From positions 310,001-374,000 of the forward strand of contig NZ_QPCG01000002.1 in the NCBI RefSeq assembly GCF_003351025.1: a stretch of DNA of 64,000 nucleotides, read 5' to 3'. The DNA is from Mucilaginibacter endophyticus. Its GTDB lineage: Bacteria > Bacteroidota > Bacteroidia > Sphingobacteriales > Sphingobacteriaceae. The translations under genes and the position numbers were made by a program. Positions 53,041-61,885 of the stretch are shown one piece after another. The notes under the pieces were generated by a model, which saw only the letters and a list, made by a program, of their open reading frames with translations, was not told the origin of the DNA and did not search any database. Each line of letters begins with the position of its first letter. Within the stretch, counting starts at the first letter, position 1.

Positions 53041-53310
53041 ATGCAGATAATCAATCAAGAAGCTCTTAGCCTGTGCATACGCCAGGCAGTGAGAGCAGAA
53101 CTACAGGAACACTTCGAAACGGGCGGTAGCCAGCTGCCCAATTCAGAAAAACTTTTATCCAAGCAAGAACTCGCCGCCGAACTCGGCGTGTCTCTCGTTA
53201 CGCTTACTGACTGGATGAAAAAAGGCTTACCCTATTTGCGCCTGCATAAAAGGGTGTACTTCAGAAAAAGTGAAGTACTTAATGCCATGCAACAGACCAT
53301 TAACGATTAA
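53041..53310 (+). CDS. Excisionase-like helix-turn-helix protein
   Basis: 89 residues. The C-terminal half is a MerR/Xis-type winged helix (LSKQELAAELGVSLVTLTDWMKKGLPYLRLHKRVYFR). Such proteins regulate excision and transfer of mobile elements. It is 14 bp before a second HTH gene. Confidence 0.82.
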   Translation: MQIINQEALSLCIRQAVRAELQEHFETGGSQLPNSEKLLSKQELAAELGVSLVTLTDWMKKGLPYLRLHKRVYFRKSEVLNAMQQTIND

Positions 53311-53324
53311 AAAAGGAGGAACAG

Positions 53325-53588
53325 ATGAATGTGGAACTAATCACTAAAGGGGATTTACTGGAATTTAAAAGCGATCTGCTTAACGAGATCAAAAGGATCA
53401 TACAGCCTGGACAGGCAAGTACAAAAAAATGGCTGAAGAGTGCAGAAGTAAGAAAGCTGTTGGGAATATCGCCCGGAACGCTTCAAAATCTTCGGATCAA
53501 CGGCACGCTGCGTTTTACCAAAGTAGGCAGCATCATGTACTACAAGTTGGAAGACATCAACAAGATCCTGGAAGGAGAAGGCAAATGA
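53325..53588 (+). CDS. Second helix-turn-helix protein of the element
   Basis: 87 residues; the HTH covers about 40-85 (LKSAEVRKLLGISPGTLQNLRINGTLRFTKVGSIMYY). The stop overlaps the next start (ATGA), so translation is coupled. It resembles the small DNA-binding proteins that come before the mobilization genes of Bacteroidota elements. Confidence 0.82.
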   Translation: MNVELITKGDLLEFKSDLLNEIKRIIQPGQASTKKWLKSAEVRKLLGISPGTLQNLRINGTLRFTKVGSIMYYKLEDINKILEGEGK

Positions 53589-53920
53589 AGCTGCAAAAGG
53601 AAATTGTCAAAGAGCTGGCAGCGTACGCCAGCTTGCTTAAGCGCATGGAGAAAGATAGCCGGTTGCTGCCAACTCACCTTAGCTTGTTTACCGGTTTGTT
53701 TGTTTGCTGGCAGAGGAACGGTTTTATAAACCCATTTAGTGTGACCCGGAAAACGCTCATGGCGTTTTCCAAGGTTGCCTCGATTGCCACTTATCACAAA
53801 TGCATCAGGGAACTGGATGAGTATGGTTATATCCGATATCAGCCGTCCTATCATCCAAAGCAGGGCAGCCTGGTTTACTGGCCGGAAGCACAAGTAGTAG
53901 CAAAAAAGGATGGTGTCTGA
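53585..53920 (+). CDS. Small winged-helix-like protein of the element
   Basis: 111 residues. The start is ATG 53585, overlapping the upstream stop; the same frame is open further upstream, but that part is a shadow of the preceding gene. The middle (KVASIATYHKCIRELDEYGYIRYQPSYHPKQGS) looks like a winged helix of the replication/transfer type. Function unknown. Confidence 0.7.
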   Translation: MKLQKEIVKELAAYASLLKRMEKDSRLLPTHLSLFTGLFVCWQRNGFINPFSVTRKTLMAFSKVASIATYHKCIRELDEYGYIRYQPSYHPKQGSLVYWPEAQVVAKKDGV

Positions 53921-53960
53921 ATCCGCGCAAAACTTCGTTTTGCAACATTGGAATAACACA

Positions 53961-54098
53961 CCGCAAGCGGTATGCAGCGCTTATACAGATAGCGCGTTAT
54001 ATGGCGGAGAAATCTACGACCCGAAGGGAGCGAGTTAATGTTTTTGCTTCACAAAAACCCGGATACACCCCGCTGGGGTGATCCGGTAACTCGCTCCC
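53961..54098 (+). other. Putative origin of transfer (oriT)
   Basis: A cluster of inverted repeats lies in the gap before the Mob genes: CCGCAAGCGG (53961-53970), GGGAGCGAGTTA (54026-54037) paired with TAACTCGCTCCC (54087-54098), and inside it CCGGAT/ATCCGG with CACCCC/GGGGTG (54059-54086). Relaxase nick sites lie beside such repeats next to mob genes. The exact nick site is not identified. Confidence 0.55.
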
Positions 54099-54137
54099 GT
54101 TGGTCGGTTTGGGAAGAAGTTTTAAGAACGTGATTTT

Positions 54138-54512
54138 ATGACAGGATCAACTGAAAAAGATAAATTACAGAAAAAGCGGTTGCCGGGCAGACCGAAAAAA
54201 ACGGTCAGCCGGAGCGATTTCCTGATGGTACGTTTAACGCCGACTGAACGTGTCCTGATCGATGGCAGGGCAAAGAAGGCCGGGTTGAGATCCAGTGAAT
54301 GGTTCCGAAGGGCGGCAAAAAGCGCGAAAGTTTTTCCGCGATTTACAGTAGAGGAAACCGGTTGGTTCAGGATGCTGGCCGGGCTTGCCAATAACCTTAA
54401 CCAGTTGACACACCTTGCTCATGTAGCCGGCCTTTTTTCCCTGGCGCTGAAATGCCAGGCTTTGCTTAAACAGATCGAGGAGTTATTAACTAAGATCAGC
54501 CATGATAGGTAA
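54138..54512 (+). CDS. MobC-like relaxosome protein
   Basis: 124 residues. The first part is a ribbon-helix-helix-like DNA-binding domain (LMVRLTPTERVLIDGRAKKAG); the C-terminal LAGLANNLNQLTHLAH is typical of MobC family proteins. It would bind oriT and help the relaxase. It overlaps the relaxase gene by 11 bp. Confidence 0.85.
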   Translation: MTGSTEKDKLQKKRLPGRPKKTVSRSDFLMVRLTPTERVLIDGRAKKAGLRSSEWFRRAAKSAKVFPRFTVEETGWFRMLAGLANNLNQLTHLAHVAGLFSLALKCQALLKQIEELLTKISHDR

Positions 54513-55482
54513 ACCAATAACCGGAAGAAGCTTTGGCGGCTGTGTCCGCTATGTGGTGAACAAACAGGATGCAAAGATCATTGCTGCCGAAGGCCTGCGG
54601 ATGCAAAGTGCCGGTACGATCACCCATGATTTTAATTTGCAGAGAAAGTTGCGGCCGGAATTGGGCAAAGCCGTAGGGCACCTGGTTTTAAGCTGGAGCA
54701 GGGAAGATCTGTCTAAGTTGAGTGATGACATCATGGTGGAGCGGGCTAAAGAATACATGGATAAAGTGGGTATCCGTAACACCCAGTTCGTTGTAGTTCG
54801 TCACCATGACAGGGAGCATCCGCATTTACATGTGATTTATAACAGGGTAGATAATAACGGCAACACCATTACCGATAAAAACAACTTTGCCAAAAATGTC
54901 AAAGCCTGCAAGGAGATCACACTTAAGCATGGGTATCATTTGGGGGAAAGCAAGGAACAGGTGAACAGGCAGGCCTTAAAAGGAAAGGAGAAAACCCGGT
55001 ATGAGCTTTTTGACATCATTAAAACAGCGCTTAAACAATCAAGTGACTGGAAACAACTGGAAGCGAATTTACAAAAGCAGGGTATTGGTATCGCTTATAA
55101 ATATCGGAGCGGTAGTGATGAGGTGCAGGGCATCTCTTTTGAAAAAGGTGATATCAAAATGAAAGGATCTGCTATTGACCGGAGTTTGAGCTACGCCGGG
55201 ATTAATATGCAGCTTAACCGGAATCTACAGGCGCAGCAGGAACATATAGTAAGCAAAGTAGATTCACCTTCATTAGCCGACCAGTTAAGGGAAGCGATCA
55301 GGCTACGAGGCCAGGCTGATCACGTGCACCTTCAAACCGGCGGTAAAGGCATTTTGGAAACTTTGCTGGAACCGCAGTTTGTTGCCGGTCCGCCCGATCC
55401 GATGGGGGATGCGGATATAGCCAAAAGGAAACGAAAGAAACATGAAGCGGAGCATTCCCAGTCACAAGGGATAAGCAGGTAG
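54502..55482 (+). CDS. Relaxase (MobA/VirD2 family)
   Basis: 326 residues. The metal-binding motif is HHDREHPHLHVIYNRVD (the HxHxH histidine cluster). The N-terminal part (KPITGRSFGGCVRYVV) is typical of Bacteroidota MobB-type relaxases; a Tyr there would be the nicking residue. It cuts one strand at oriT and leads DNA into a recipient using another element's transfer machinery. No coupling protein or transfer apparatus is in the window. Confidence 0.9.
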   Translation: MIGKPITGRSFGGCVRYVVNKQDAKIIAAEGLRMQSAGTITHDFNLQRKLRPELGKAVGHLVLSWSREDLSKLSDDIMVERAKEYMDKVGIRNTQFVVVRHHDREHPHLHVIYNRVDNNGNTITDKNNFAKNVKACKEITLKHGYHLGESKEQVNRQALKGKEKTRYELFDIIKTALKQSSDWKQLEANLQKQGIGIAYKYRSGSDEVQGISFEKGDIKMKGSAIDRSLSYAGINMQLNRNLQAQQEHIVSKVDSPSLADQLREAIRLRGQADHVHLQTGGKGILETLLEPQFVAGPPDPMGDADIAKRKRKKHEAEHSQSQGISR

Positions 55483-55528
55483 CGTGATTGCAAAAAAAGA
55501 TTATTTAAACTATTAAAACTTAGGTAGT

Positions 55529-56131
55529 ATGCAACAGGAAGAACTGGAGGAAAAAGTAACGATGCTGGAGGAACTGATACAAGGGTTGATTCAAAGGATA
55601 ACCATAGTAGAAACCGATATGCCGGAGTTTCTGAAGAGTTTTTTAAGTCAATACAAGGAAACATTAGACAAGATAGCCAACAGGATCGAAACGGCTAATA
55701 AACGTTATAATGATAAAAAGATCCAGCAACAGATGGATGAATTAAAAGGTGTGGTTTCACGGGTACCAAAAGTAATTGATGTTAAGAACAGTCATCATTT
55801 CGGAGCATGGTCAAAAAGCCTGATTATCGGAGTTGTGGTAGCTTTTGTTATTACTGCCGGATCGTTTGGAACTGCTTTATATCTCAATCATCAAAACGAT
55901 CGGCTAAACGAGGAGGCTTATAATTTCTGGTTGGTCAGGGCGATGTATCCCAATACTGCGGATGCGATCATTACTGAATTACATAATGATCCAAGTGCTT
56001 TTATTGCAAAGGCAGAAAAAGCAATGGAAAAGCAACAGGCAATTGCTGCCGCTAAAGCTATTGCCGATCAGGCAGACAAGGATCAGAAAACGGCGAGGGA
56101 TAACCTAAAGAAAGTACGTTCAGCTAAGTGA
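55529..56131 (+). CDS. Coiled-coil membrane protein of the mobilization module
   Basis: 200 residues. An N-terminal coiled coil (about 1-80) is followed by one membrane helix near residues 95-117 (SLIIGVVVAFVITAGSFGTAL) and a charged helical tail. It is 46 bp after the relaxase gene. I do not recognise a family; such proteins often follow mob genes in Bacteroidota elements. Confidence 0.7.
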   Translation: MQQEELEEKVTMLEELIQGLIQRITIVETDMPEFLKSFLSQYKETLDKIANRIETANKRYNDKKIQQQMDELKGVVSRVPKVIDVKNSHHFGAWSKSLIIGVVVAFVITAGSFGTALYLNHQNDRLNEEAYNFWLVRAMYPNTADAIITELHNDPSAFIAKAEKAMEKQQAIAAAKAIADQADKDQKTARDNLKKVRSAK

Positions 56132-56687
56132 GCACGCATTAACATGTTTTTTTGATAGGAGGGGATGGCCATGCGGCTGAGGCAGGCGGCTTCATTACAC
56201 CACGCGCTTCGCTCCGGGTTCCATTACGCCGCCAGCCTCGCCACCGCACGCTCAGGAGTGTATTCGTTCCTCATACACACCTGCCTTTCCCGCGCACGAG
56301 TAGTAGGTTAGTCACAGCACCGCAGTCACAAAATTAGCTACGCAGGAATACAGTCAAGGGTATATAAATCCCGATGATAGGATCGGGACCCTTGACAGTT
56401 TTCCTGCTAACAGCTCCGGTTGTTTAAGCGGTGATATGACTGGGTGCGTGCTTTATCAAAAAGTATTGTTAATAGGGGAGGTTAATAAGCGCACTTCAGA
56501 AATTGCTAATTTAATCCTTAACGTTGTATTTTAGTATGATTTTGATAATGCCTTGGCTTATGTCATTAAATAAATTCCAAATTATGTAACATTTACGTTG
56601 CGTCGCCATTTTCAATGTTTTGATAAAGGCAAATGATTATTATTGTTAAATAAATGTTAATTTAATATTAACATACCAGAAAGCAAG
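56132..56687. other. 556-bp gene-free stretch with a large hairpin
   Basis: GC-rich sequence after the mobilization genes holds no clear gene. The main structure is the hairpin at 56342-56407. The element's edge probably lies here. Confidence 0.55.
56342..56407. repeat. Large imperfect inverted repeat
   Basis: 20-nt arms (56342-56361 and 56388-56407) match at 18 of 20 positions, beginning GCAGGAA and ending GTCAAGGGT; an inner CCCGAT/ATCGGG pair extends the stem. It may be a strong terminator, an attachment site or an element end. Confidence 0.65.
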
Positions 56688-57062
56688 ATGGATATCAAAA
56701 GGACGCTTAAACTGATCACCTACACCTTTGCAGTGTTGATGATTTTGTTGCGCCCTTTTTGCGCCTACAGGATATCCATGAACTCGTTGCTTGTTAAAGA
56801 CCCTAACCGGATGCTCGCCTCACTGCAACGTGTGATCAAGAAAAAGGAGACGCATGCGGAAGCAGCTGAAGACGCGGCAGAGATTACGGCTGACGGTAGT
56901 ATCGTTATGCTGCCGTTGCTGTTCGTACTATTGACCAGATTTAATTTATCCTGGTTGCTATCCCGATTAAAATGGAATAAGTTAAACAGTCGTTTCTCAA
57001 CAATATTCCAGGTATCACCCAGCAATGATTACTATTGTTGGATCTCCCGTTTTCAAATCTGA
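56688..57062 (+). CDS. Small membrane protein before the efflux operon
   Basis: 124 residues with a hydrophobic N-terminus (LITYTFAVLMILLRPFCAYRI) and a second hydrophobic stretch near 77-92 (IVMLPLLFVLL). A charged acidic/Lys segment lies between. It looks like small proteins found in front of RND operons in Sphingobacteriaceae; role unknown. Confidence 0.6.
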   Translation: MDIKRTLKLITYTFAVLMILLRPFCAYRISMNSLLVKDPNRMLASLQRVIKKKETHAEAAEDAAEITADGSIVMLPLLFVLLTRFNLSWLLSRLKWNKLNSRFSTIFQVSPSNDYYCWISRFQI

Positions 57063-57223
57063 ATAATAGCTATCTCAGTTAGTTAAAGTTTCCTTATCCA
57101 TCGCCCTGCGAGGGTTAGGCAGTCTATTGTTTTGTGCCGTGGTTTAGCGCACACACAAAATTTAAACAGGCCGGGAAACATACTTATTCAACTATTTATC
57201 ATCCTGTTCATTCAACAGTATTT

Positions 57224-58627
57224 ATGACATCTTATTTTTTAAAGGCTACGCGTTTGTGCGTAACCTTATACTTGCTGACTTTTGCCATTGCGGCAAAAGC
57301 ACAGGTACAAAACACTTATACACTTGAGGCACTTGTTGATGCGGCTAGAGCTCATTTGCCACTTCTGCTTCAAAAACAGGCCCTGGTGAACAGCGCGAAA
57401 GCTAATGTTACTGATGCCCGAAATAGCTTTTTACCCAAATTGAACATTGGTGATGAGGTGACAATTGCTTCATCTAATGATGTAACAGGCACCTATCTGC
57501 CTTTTGGAGGTATTATCCATGCTACCTCCGGTAGTATTCGGTCCGGGAATAATTACGCAGCTCAAACAGGTAACATAGCTTCAGTTTATGCAGAATACGA
57601 TCTCGTTAACTTCGGGCTGCGCGGCGCTAAAGTAAATAACGCCATCGCGTATGCCGATGTGCAGCAGGCCGATTTTGATAAAGAGAGCTATGTGATCAAA
57701 TTGCAGATTGGCAAACTGTATTTTAATATGCTCAAAAACCTGTACCTGTTGCAGGTAGATCAGCAGAATATTAATCGTTACCAATCTGTTTACACCATTA
57801 TTAGCGCGCTTACCGGGAGCGGGATCAAGCCAGGTGCCGATTCCTCACAAGCGAAATCCGAGCTGTCAAAAATTCGCGTCAGCTACAACCAGCGGGAGGG
57901 GCTGATCAAGCAGGCCAGGCAGCAATTGAGCTTTTTAACCGGCATCAACGCTGCTGATATCAATATTGATACCGTCCGTAAAAACGATGACCCGCAGACG
58001 AGATCTTTTTTTAACAATTTGCCGGATACAACCAATAACCCGCTCTTGGCTTATTATGTGAAACAAAAGGCGCTTTTTCAGAGTGCTGAGACTTTGGTCA
58101 AAAAAAGTTACCTGCCTAAGATTGTGTTGGCTGGCGGTGGATGGGCGAGGGGATCGAGCATTGCGTATGGCGATGATTACCGTTCATTAAATACCGGCCT
58201 CGGTTACCAGCGCTATAACTATGCAGCAGGTGTTGCCATTACCTACGATCTGTTTAACGTGGTGCACAGAAAAAATAAGATTGCTGTAAATCACTATCAA
58301 ACACAGGCTGCCGATTTTGACCTGAAGCAACAGGTGTTGGCACTGCACAATGCACAGGCCCAGGCAGATGAAGCAATCAAAACAGCTGAGCTAAACCTCA
58401 GGGAGTTGCCGGTTCAATTGCAGTCGGCAACAGATACCTACAACCAAAAAGTAGCGCAATATAAAGCCGGGGTTATTAACCTCATCGACCTGACAAACGC
58501 TTCCTTCCTGCTTTACAGCGCCCAGGTCAATTATGTGGAAACCCTGAACGACTGGTATAGCGCTAACCTTGATAAAGCCGCATCCGGCGGTAACCTCGAT
58601 TCATTTATTCAAAACATTAAAAGATAG
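57224..58627 (+). CDS. TolC-family outer-membrane efflux protein
   Basis: 467 residues from ATG 57224; the longer frame from 57134 lacks a signal peptide. The signal ends near AIAAKAQ. TolC repeats of helical coiled coil are present, with the second-half motif KAGVINLIDLTNASFLLYSAQVNYVETLNDWYSA. It forms the outer-membrane channel of the pump. The RND gene follows after 3 bp. Confidence 0.9.
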   Translation: MTSYFLKATRLCVTLYLLTFAIAAKAQVQNTYTLEALVDAARAHLPLLLQKQALVNSAKANVTDARNSFLPKLNIGDEVTIASSNDVTGTYLPFGGIIHATSGSIRSGNNYAAQTGNIASVYAEYDLVNFGLRGAKVNNAIAYADVQQADFDKESYVIKLQIGKLYFNMLKNLYLLQVDQQNINRYQSVYTIISALTGSGIKPGADSSQAKSELSKIRVSYNQREGLIKQARQQLSFLTGINAADINIDTVRKNDDPQTRSFFNNLPDTTNNPLLAYYVKQKALFQSAETLVKKSYLPKIVLAGGGWARGSSIAYGDDYRSLNTGLGYQRYNYAAGVAITYDLFNVVHRKNKIAVNHYQTQAADFDLKQQVLALHNAQAQADEAIKTAELNLRELPVQLQSATDTYNQKVAQYKAGVINLIDLTNASFLLYSAQVNYVETLNDWYSANLDKAASGGNLDSFIQNIKR

Positions 58628-58630
58628 ATC

Positions 58631-61600
58631 ATGGTAAAAGCAGCATTAAAAAGGCCCATCACCATACTGGTGCTATTTGTAGGCCTGCTCTTATTCTCCG
58701 TTATATCCCTGCGGTCGGTACCTATTGATATATTCCCAAGCCTTAATTCGCCTACAGTATATGTTATCCAGCAATATGGCGGTATGAGTGCAAGGCAAAT
58801 GGAAGGCTTTTTCTCCACCAAAATGCAGGACCACTTTTTATATGTTGATGGCCTGAAAAGCATCGAATGTAAAAATATACAGGGCCTTACGCTCATTAAA
58901 CTGTCCTTTTATGAAGGTACGGATATGGCCGAAGCATCAGCTGAGATTGCCATACAGGTAAACCGGTGTTTGTCGTTTTTTCCTCCAGGCGCCTTACCGC
59001 CTGAGGTAGTGCGCTTTGATGCTTCTTCACTTCCCATTGGCGAGCTGGTATTCAGCAGTAATGCCAAATCATTGAACGATATCTTCGATATGGCAGGTAC
59101 GCTGATCCGTCCGCTGTTTGGTAAAGTCCCGGGGCTTTCAGCGCCACCTGCATTTGGCTCTAACGCGAGGTCAATCATCCTGAAAGCAGATCCGCAGAAA
59201 CTCAGGGAGCTGAATATCTCTCCCGAACAGGTAGTAGAGGCGTTAGGCCGAAACAACGCTATGACACCTTCGGGGAATGTTCGAATTGATAGCACGATGT
59301 TTATTTCATCAGTAAATTCCCAGGAAGAAAAAGTTAAAGATTTTGCGGATATCCCTATTATCAGCAACGGTGTAAATACCATTTATGTGCACGATGTTGC
59401 GAAGGTTGAAGATGCATCTGACCTCGTGGTGGACTATGCATTGGTAAACGGTAAACGTTCCGTGTACTTCCCCGTAGTAAAAACGGCCAGCGCCTCTACC
59501 TGGGATGTCGTACAAAACCTGCGTAAGGAGCTGCCCGAGATGCAAAGCCTCCTGCCACCGGATGTGCATGTGAGCTACGAGTTTGACCAAAGTGTATTCG
59601 TTATCAACTCTGCCAAAAGTTTAATGACGGAAGGCATTCTTGGCGCTATACTGACCGGTCTCATGGTATTGCTGTTTCTGCGTGACTGGCGGAGCAGTTT
59701 AGTGGTGATCATTACTATCCCGGTAGCGATTTTAAGTGCGGTTTTCTTCCTGAAAATGGCCGGGCAAACCATTAATATCATGACCTTGAGCGGCCTTGCC
59801 CTTGCTATCGGTATATTGGTTGACCAGGCAACGGTTACCATTGAAAATATCCACCAACACTTTGAGATGGGCAAAAGTAAAAAGCTCGCGATCCAGGATG
59901 CCTGTACCGAAATTTCGTTTCCCTTGTTACTCATTTTGTTAAGTATCCTCGCAGTATTCGCACCATCGTTTGTGATGAGCGGCGTGCCCAAAGCGATGTT
60001 CCTGCCGCTATCGCTGTCTATTGCTTTTGCCATGATCGTATCGTACATAGCCGCGCAAACGCTGGTGCCGATCATATCCAACTGGATCTTGAAAGCGGAG
60101 ATGTTCCAATACCATCATGCGGGGTTTCATGCCCACGCTGGTTTGGATCTGGATGACGACGAAACCGCGGAGGTAAAACTGCATACCGAACAGGATATCA
60201 AACACCCGGAAGAGAACGACTTTTTTCAGCGCATAAAAGTTGGCTTGCTGAATAAGCTGAACAAATGGATGCTCAAACGGAAGCCTATTGTGATACTTTA
60301 CCTCGTTGTTGTATTTATGTTGACAGGTATCGGTTTTGTTGTTATCGGGAAGGACATGTTGCCTAAATCAAATGCGGGACAGTTACAGTTAAGGGTGCGC
60401 GAACCGGATGGAACCCGCCTCGAAATCACTGAGCGCAATGTGAAAAGTATACTGAAGATCATCGATTCGGCAGTTCATGGTAATGTGGCGATATCTTCAG
60501 CATTCGTTGGCCCGGTATCTGCCAACTACGGGCACAGCAACCTGTATGTTTTCAACAGCGGCTCGCACGAGGCAGTGCTACAGGTGCAACTGGATGAAAG
60601 CTATAAAATTAAAATGGATGATCTGAAAGATCAACTGCGGACGGCCATTGGCGCAAAATTCCCCAAGGTAAGATTGTCTTTTGAGCCCATCGAGTTAACG
60701 GAGAAATTGATGTCGCAAGGCTCGGCAACACCAATCGAAGTGCGGGTTGCCGCCAAAAACATCAGCGATATGGCGGGGTATTCAGCCAGACTGGTAGATA
60801 AGTTGAAAGCCATTCCTTACCTGCGTGATGTGCAGGTTGCGCAGCCCTTAAAATTTCCGACAATCAATATCAGGCTTGACCGGCAGCGTCTCGCCCAGTT
60901 AGGATTGAGCATTGAAAACGTGTCTAAAAGTATTTCGGATGCTACTGCGTCAAGCCGGTACACGCTCAAAAACTTATGGCTGGATAACAACAAGCAGTAC
61001 ACCTATAACACCGAGGTACAGGTGCCGGAATACATGATGAACAGCATAGAACAGCTTCAGGCTATACCCGTTGTGCCCGGCAAGCCAAGGCCATTATTGT
61101 CGGATATCGCAAGCGTAAATATCGATTCACTTCCGGGCGAATACGATCGCTCAGGTCCGCGGAGGTTTTTAACCATCAACGCCAATATCTACAAAAAAGA
61201 TCTTGGCACTGCAACTGCCGCTGTACAAAAAGCCATTGACGAGATGGGGACACCGCCACAGGGCCTTGTTGCCGAAGTTAGGGGTATGTCATCTTTACTT
61301 ACCGAAACGCTGGGTTCTCTGCAAAATGGCTTGCTGGCCGCTGTAGTTGTGATACTACTATTACTTACGGCCAACTACCAATCGTTTGGTTTAGCGGTTA
61401 CTATTCTGTCTACAGCCCCGGCAGTTTTGCTGGGTTCTATAGCCATGTTGTTGCTCACCGGTTCAACGCTTAACCTGCAATCGTACATGGGGATCATTAT
61501 GTCGGTAGGGGTGTCGGTAGCCAATGCTATCCTGATCGTTACCAATGCCGAAACGTTAAGGATGGATTATCGCGATCCGTTCAAAGCGGCCTCTGTAGCG

Positions 61601-61867
61601 GCGAGCATAAGGTTAAGGCCTATTTTGATGACCAGTTTGGCCATGATAGCCGGTATGATACCCATGGCCAGCGGCCTGGGCGAATCAGGTGATCAATCAG
61701 CTCCCTTAGGCCGTGCGGTGATAGGTGGTTTGATAGCCTCTACCATTGCTGCCCTTTATATCGTGCCCCTGGTGTATGGATGGGTGCAGCAAAAAGCATC
61801 CTACAAAGACGCGTCATTATTAGCAGAATCTGAAGTCGAAGAAAGAACCATGGAATTGGTATCCTGA
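58631..61867 (+). CDS. RND-family efflux pump, inner-membrane subunit
   Basis: 1078 residues with the usual 12 membrane helices and two large periplasmic loops. The proton-relay motif in TM4 reads GILVDQATVTIENI: the first Asp is kept but the second, Asp in AcrB, is Gln. A His/Asp-rich cytosolic loop near residue 495 (YHHAGFHAHAGLDLDDDE) is unusual. The pump takes substrates from the periplasm/inner membrane using proton flow; the substrate (drug or metal) is unknown. Confidence 0.9.
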   Translation: MVKAALKRPITILVLFVGLLLFSVISLRSVPIDIFPSLNSPTVYVIQQYGGMSARQMEGFFSTKMQDHFLYVDGLKSIECKNIQGLTLIKLSFYEGTDMAEASAEIAIQVNRCLSFFPPGALPPEVVRFDASSLPIGELVFSSNAKSLNDIFDMAGTLIRPLFGKVPGLSAPPAFGSNARSIILKADPQKLRELNISPEQVVEALGRNNAMTPSGNVRIDSTMFISSVNSQEEKVKDFADIPIISNGVNTIYVHDVAKVEDASDLVVDYALVNGKRSVYFPVVKTASASTWDVVQNLRKELPEMQSLLPPDVHVSYEFDQSVFVINSAKSLMTEGILGAILTGLMVLLFLRDWRSSLVVIITIPVAILSAVFFLKMAGQTINIMTLSGLALAIGILVDQATVTIENIHQHFEMGKSKKLAIQDACTEISFPLLLILLSILAVFAPSFVMSGVPKAMFLPLSLSIAFAMIVSYIAAQTLVPIISNWILKAEMFQYHHAGFHAHAGLDLDDDETAEVKLHTEQDIKHPEENDFFQRIKVGLLNKLNKWMLKRKPIVILYLVVVFMLTGIGFVVIGKDMLPKSNAGQLQLRVREPDGTRLEITERNVKSILKIIDSAVHGNVAISSAFVGPVSANYGHSNLYVFNSGSHEAVLQVQLDESYKIKMDDLKDQLRTAIGAKFPKVRLSFEPIELTEKLMSQGSATPIEVRVAAKNISDMAGYSARLVDKLKAIPYLRDVQVAQPLKFPTINIRLDRQRLAQLGLSIENVSKSISDATASSRYTLKNLWLDNNKQYTYNTEVQVPEYMMNSIEQLQAIPVVPGKPRPLLSDIASVNIDSLPGEYDRSGPRRFLTINANIYKKDLGTATAAVQKAIDEMGTPPQGLVAEVRGMSSLLTETLGSLQNGLLAAVVVILLLLTANYQSFGLAVTILSTAPAVLLGSIAMLLLTGSTLNLQSYMGIIMSVGVSVANAILIVTNAETLRMDYRDPFKAASVAASIRLRPILMTSLAMIAGMIPMASGLGESGDQSAPLGRAVIGGLIASTIAALYIVPLVYGWVQQKASYKDASLLAESEVEERTMELVS

Positions 61868-61885
61868 TCTCTCAAAATTTAAATT

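Noticed and set aside
53429..53584. N-terminal extension of the 53585 gene
   Set aside because: This part lies wholly inside the preceding HTH gene in another frame; ATG 53585 overlapping the stop is the natural start.
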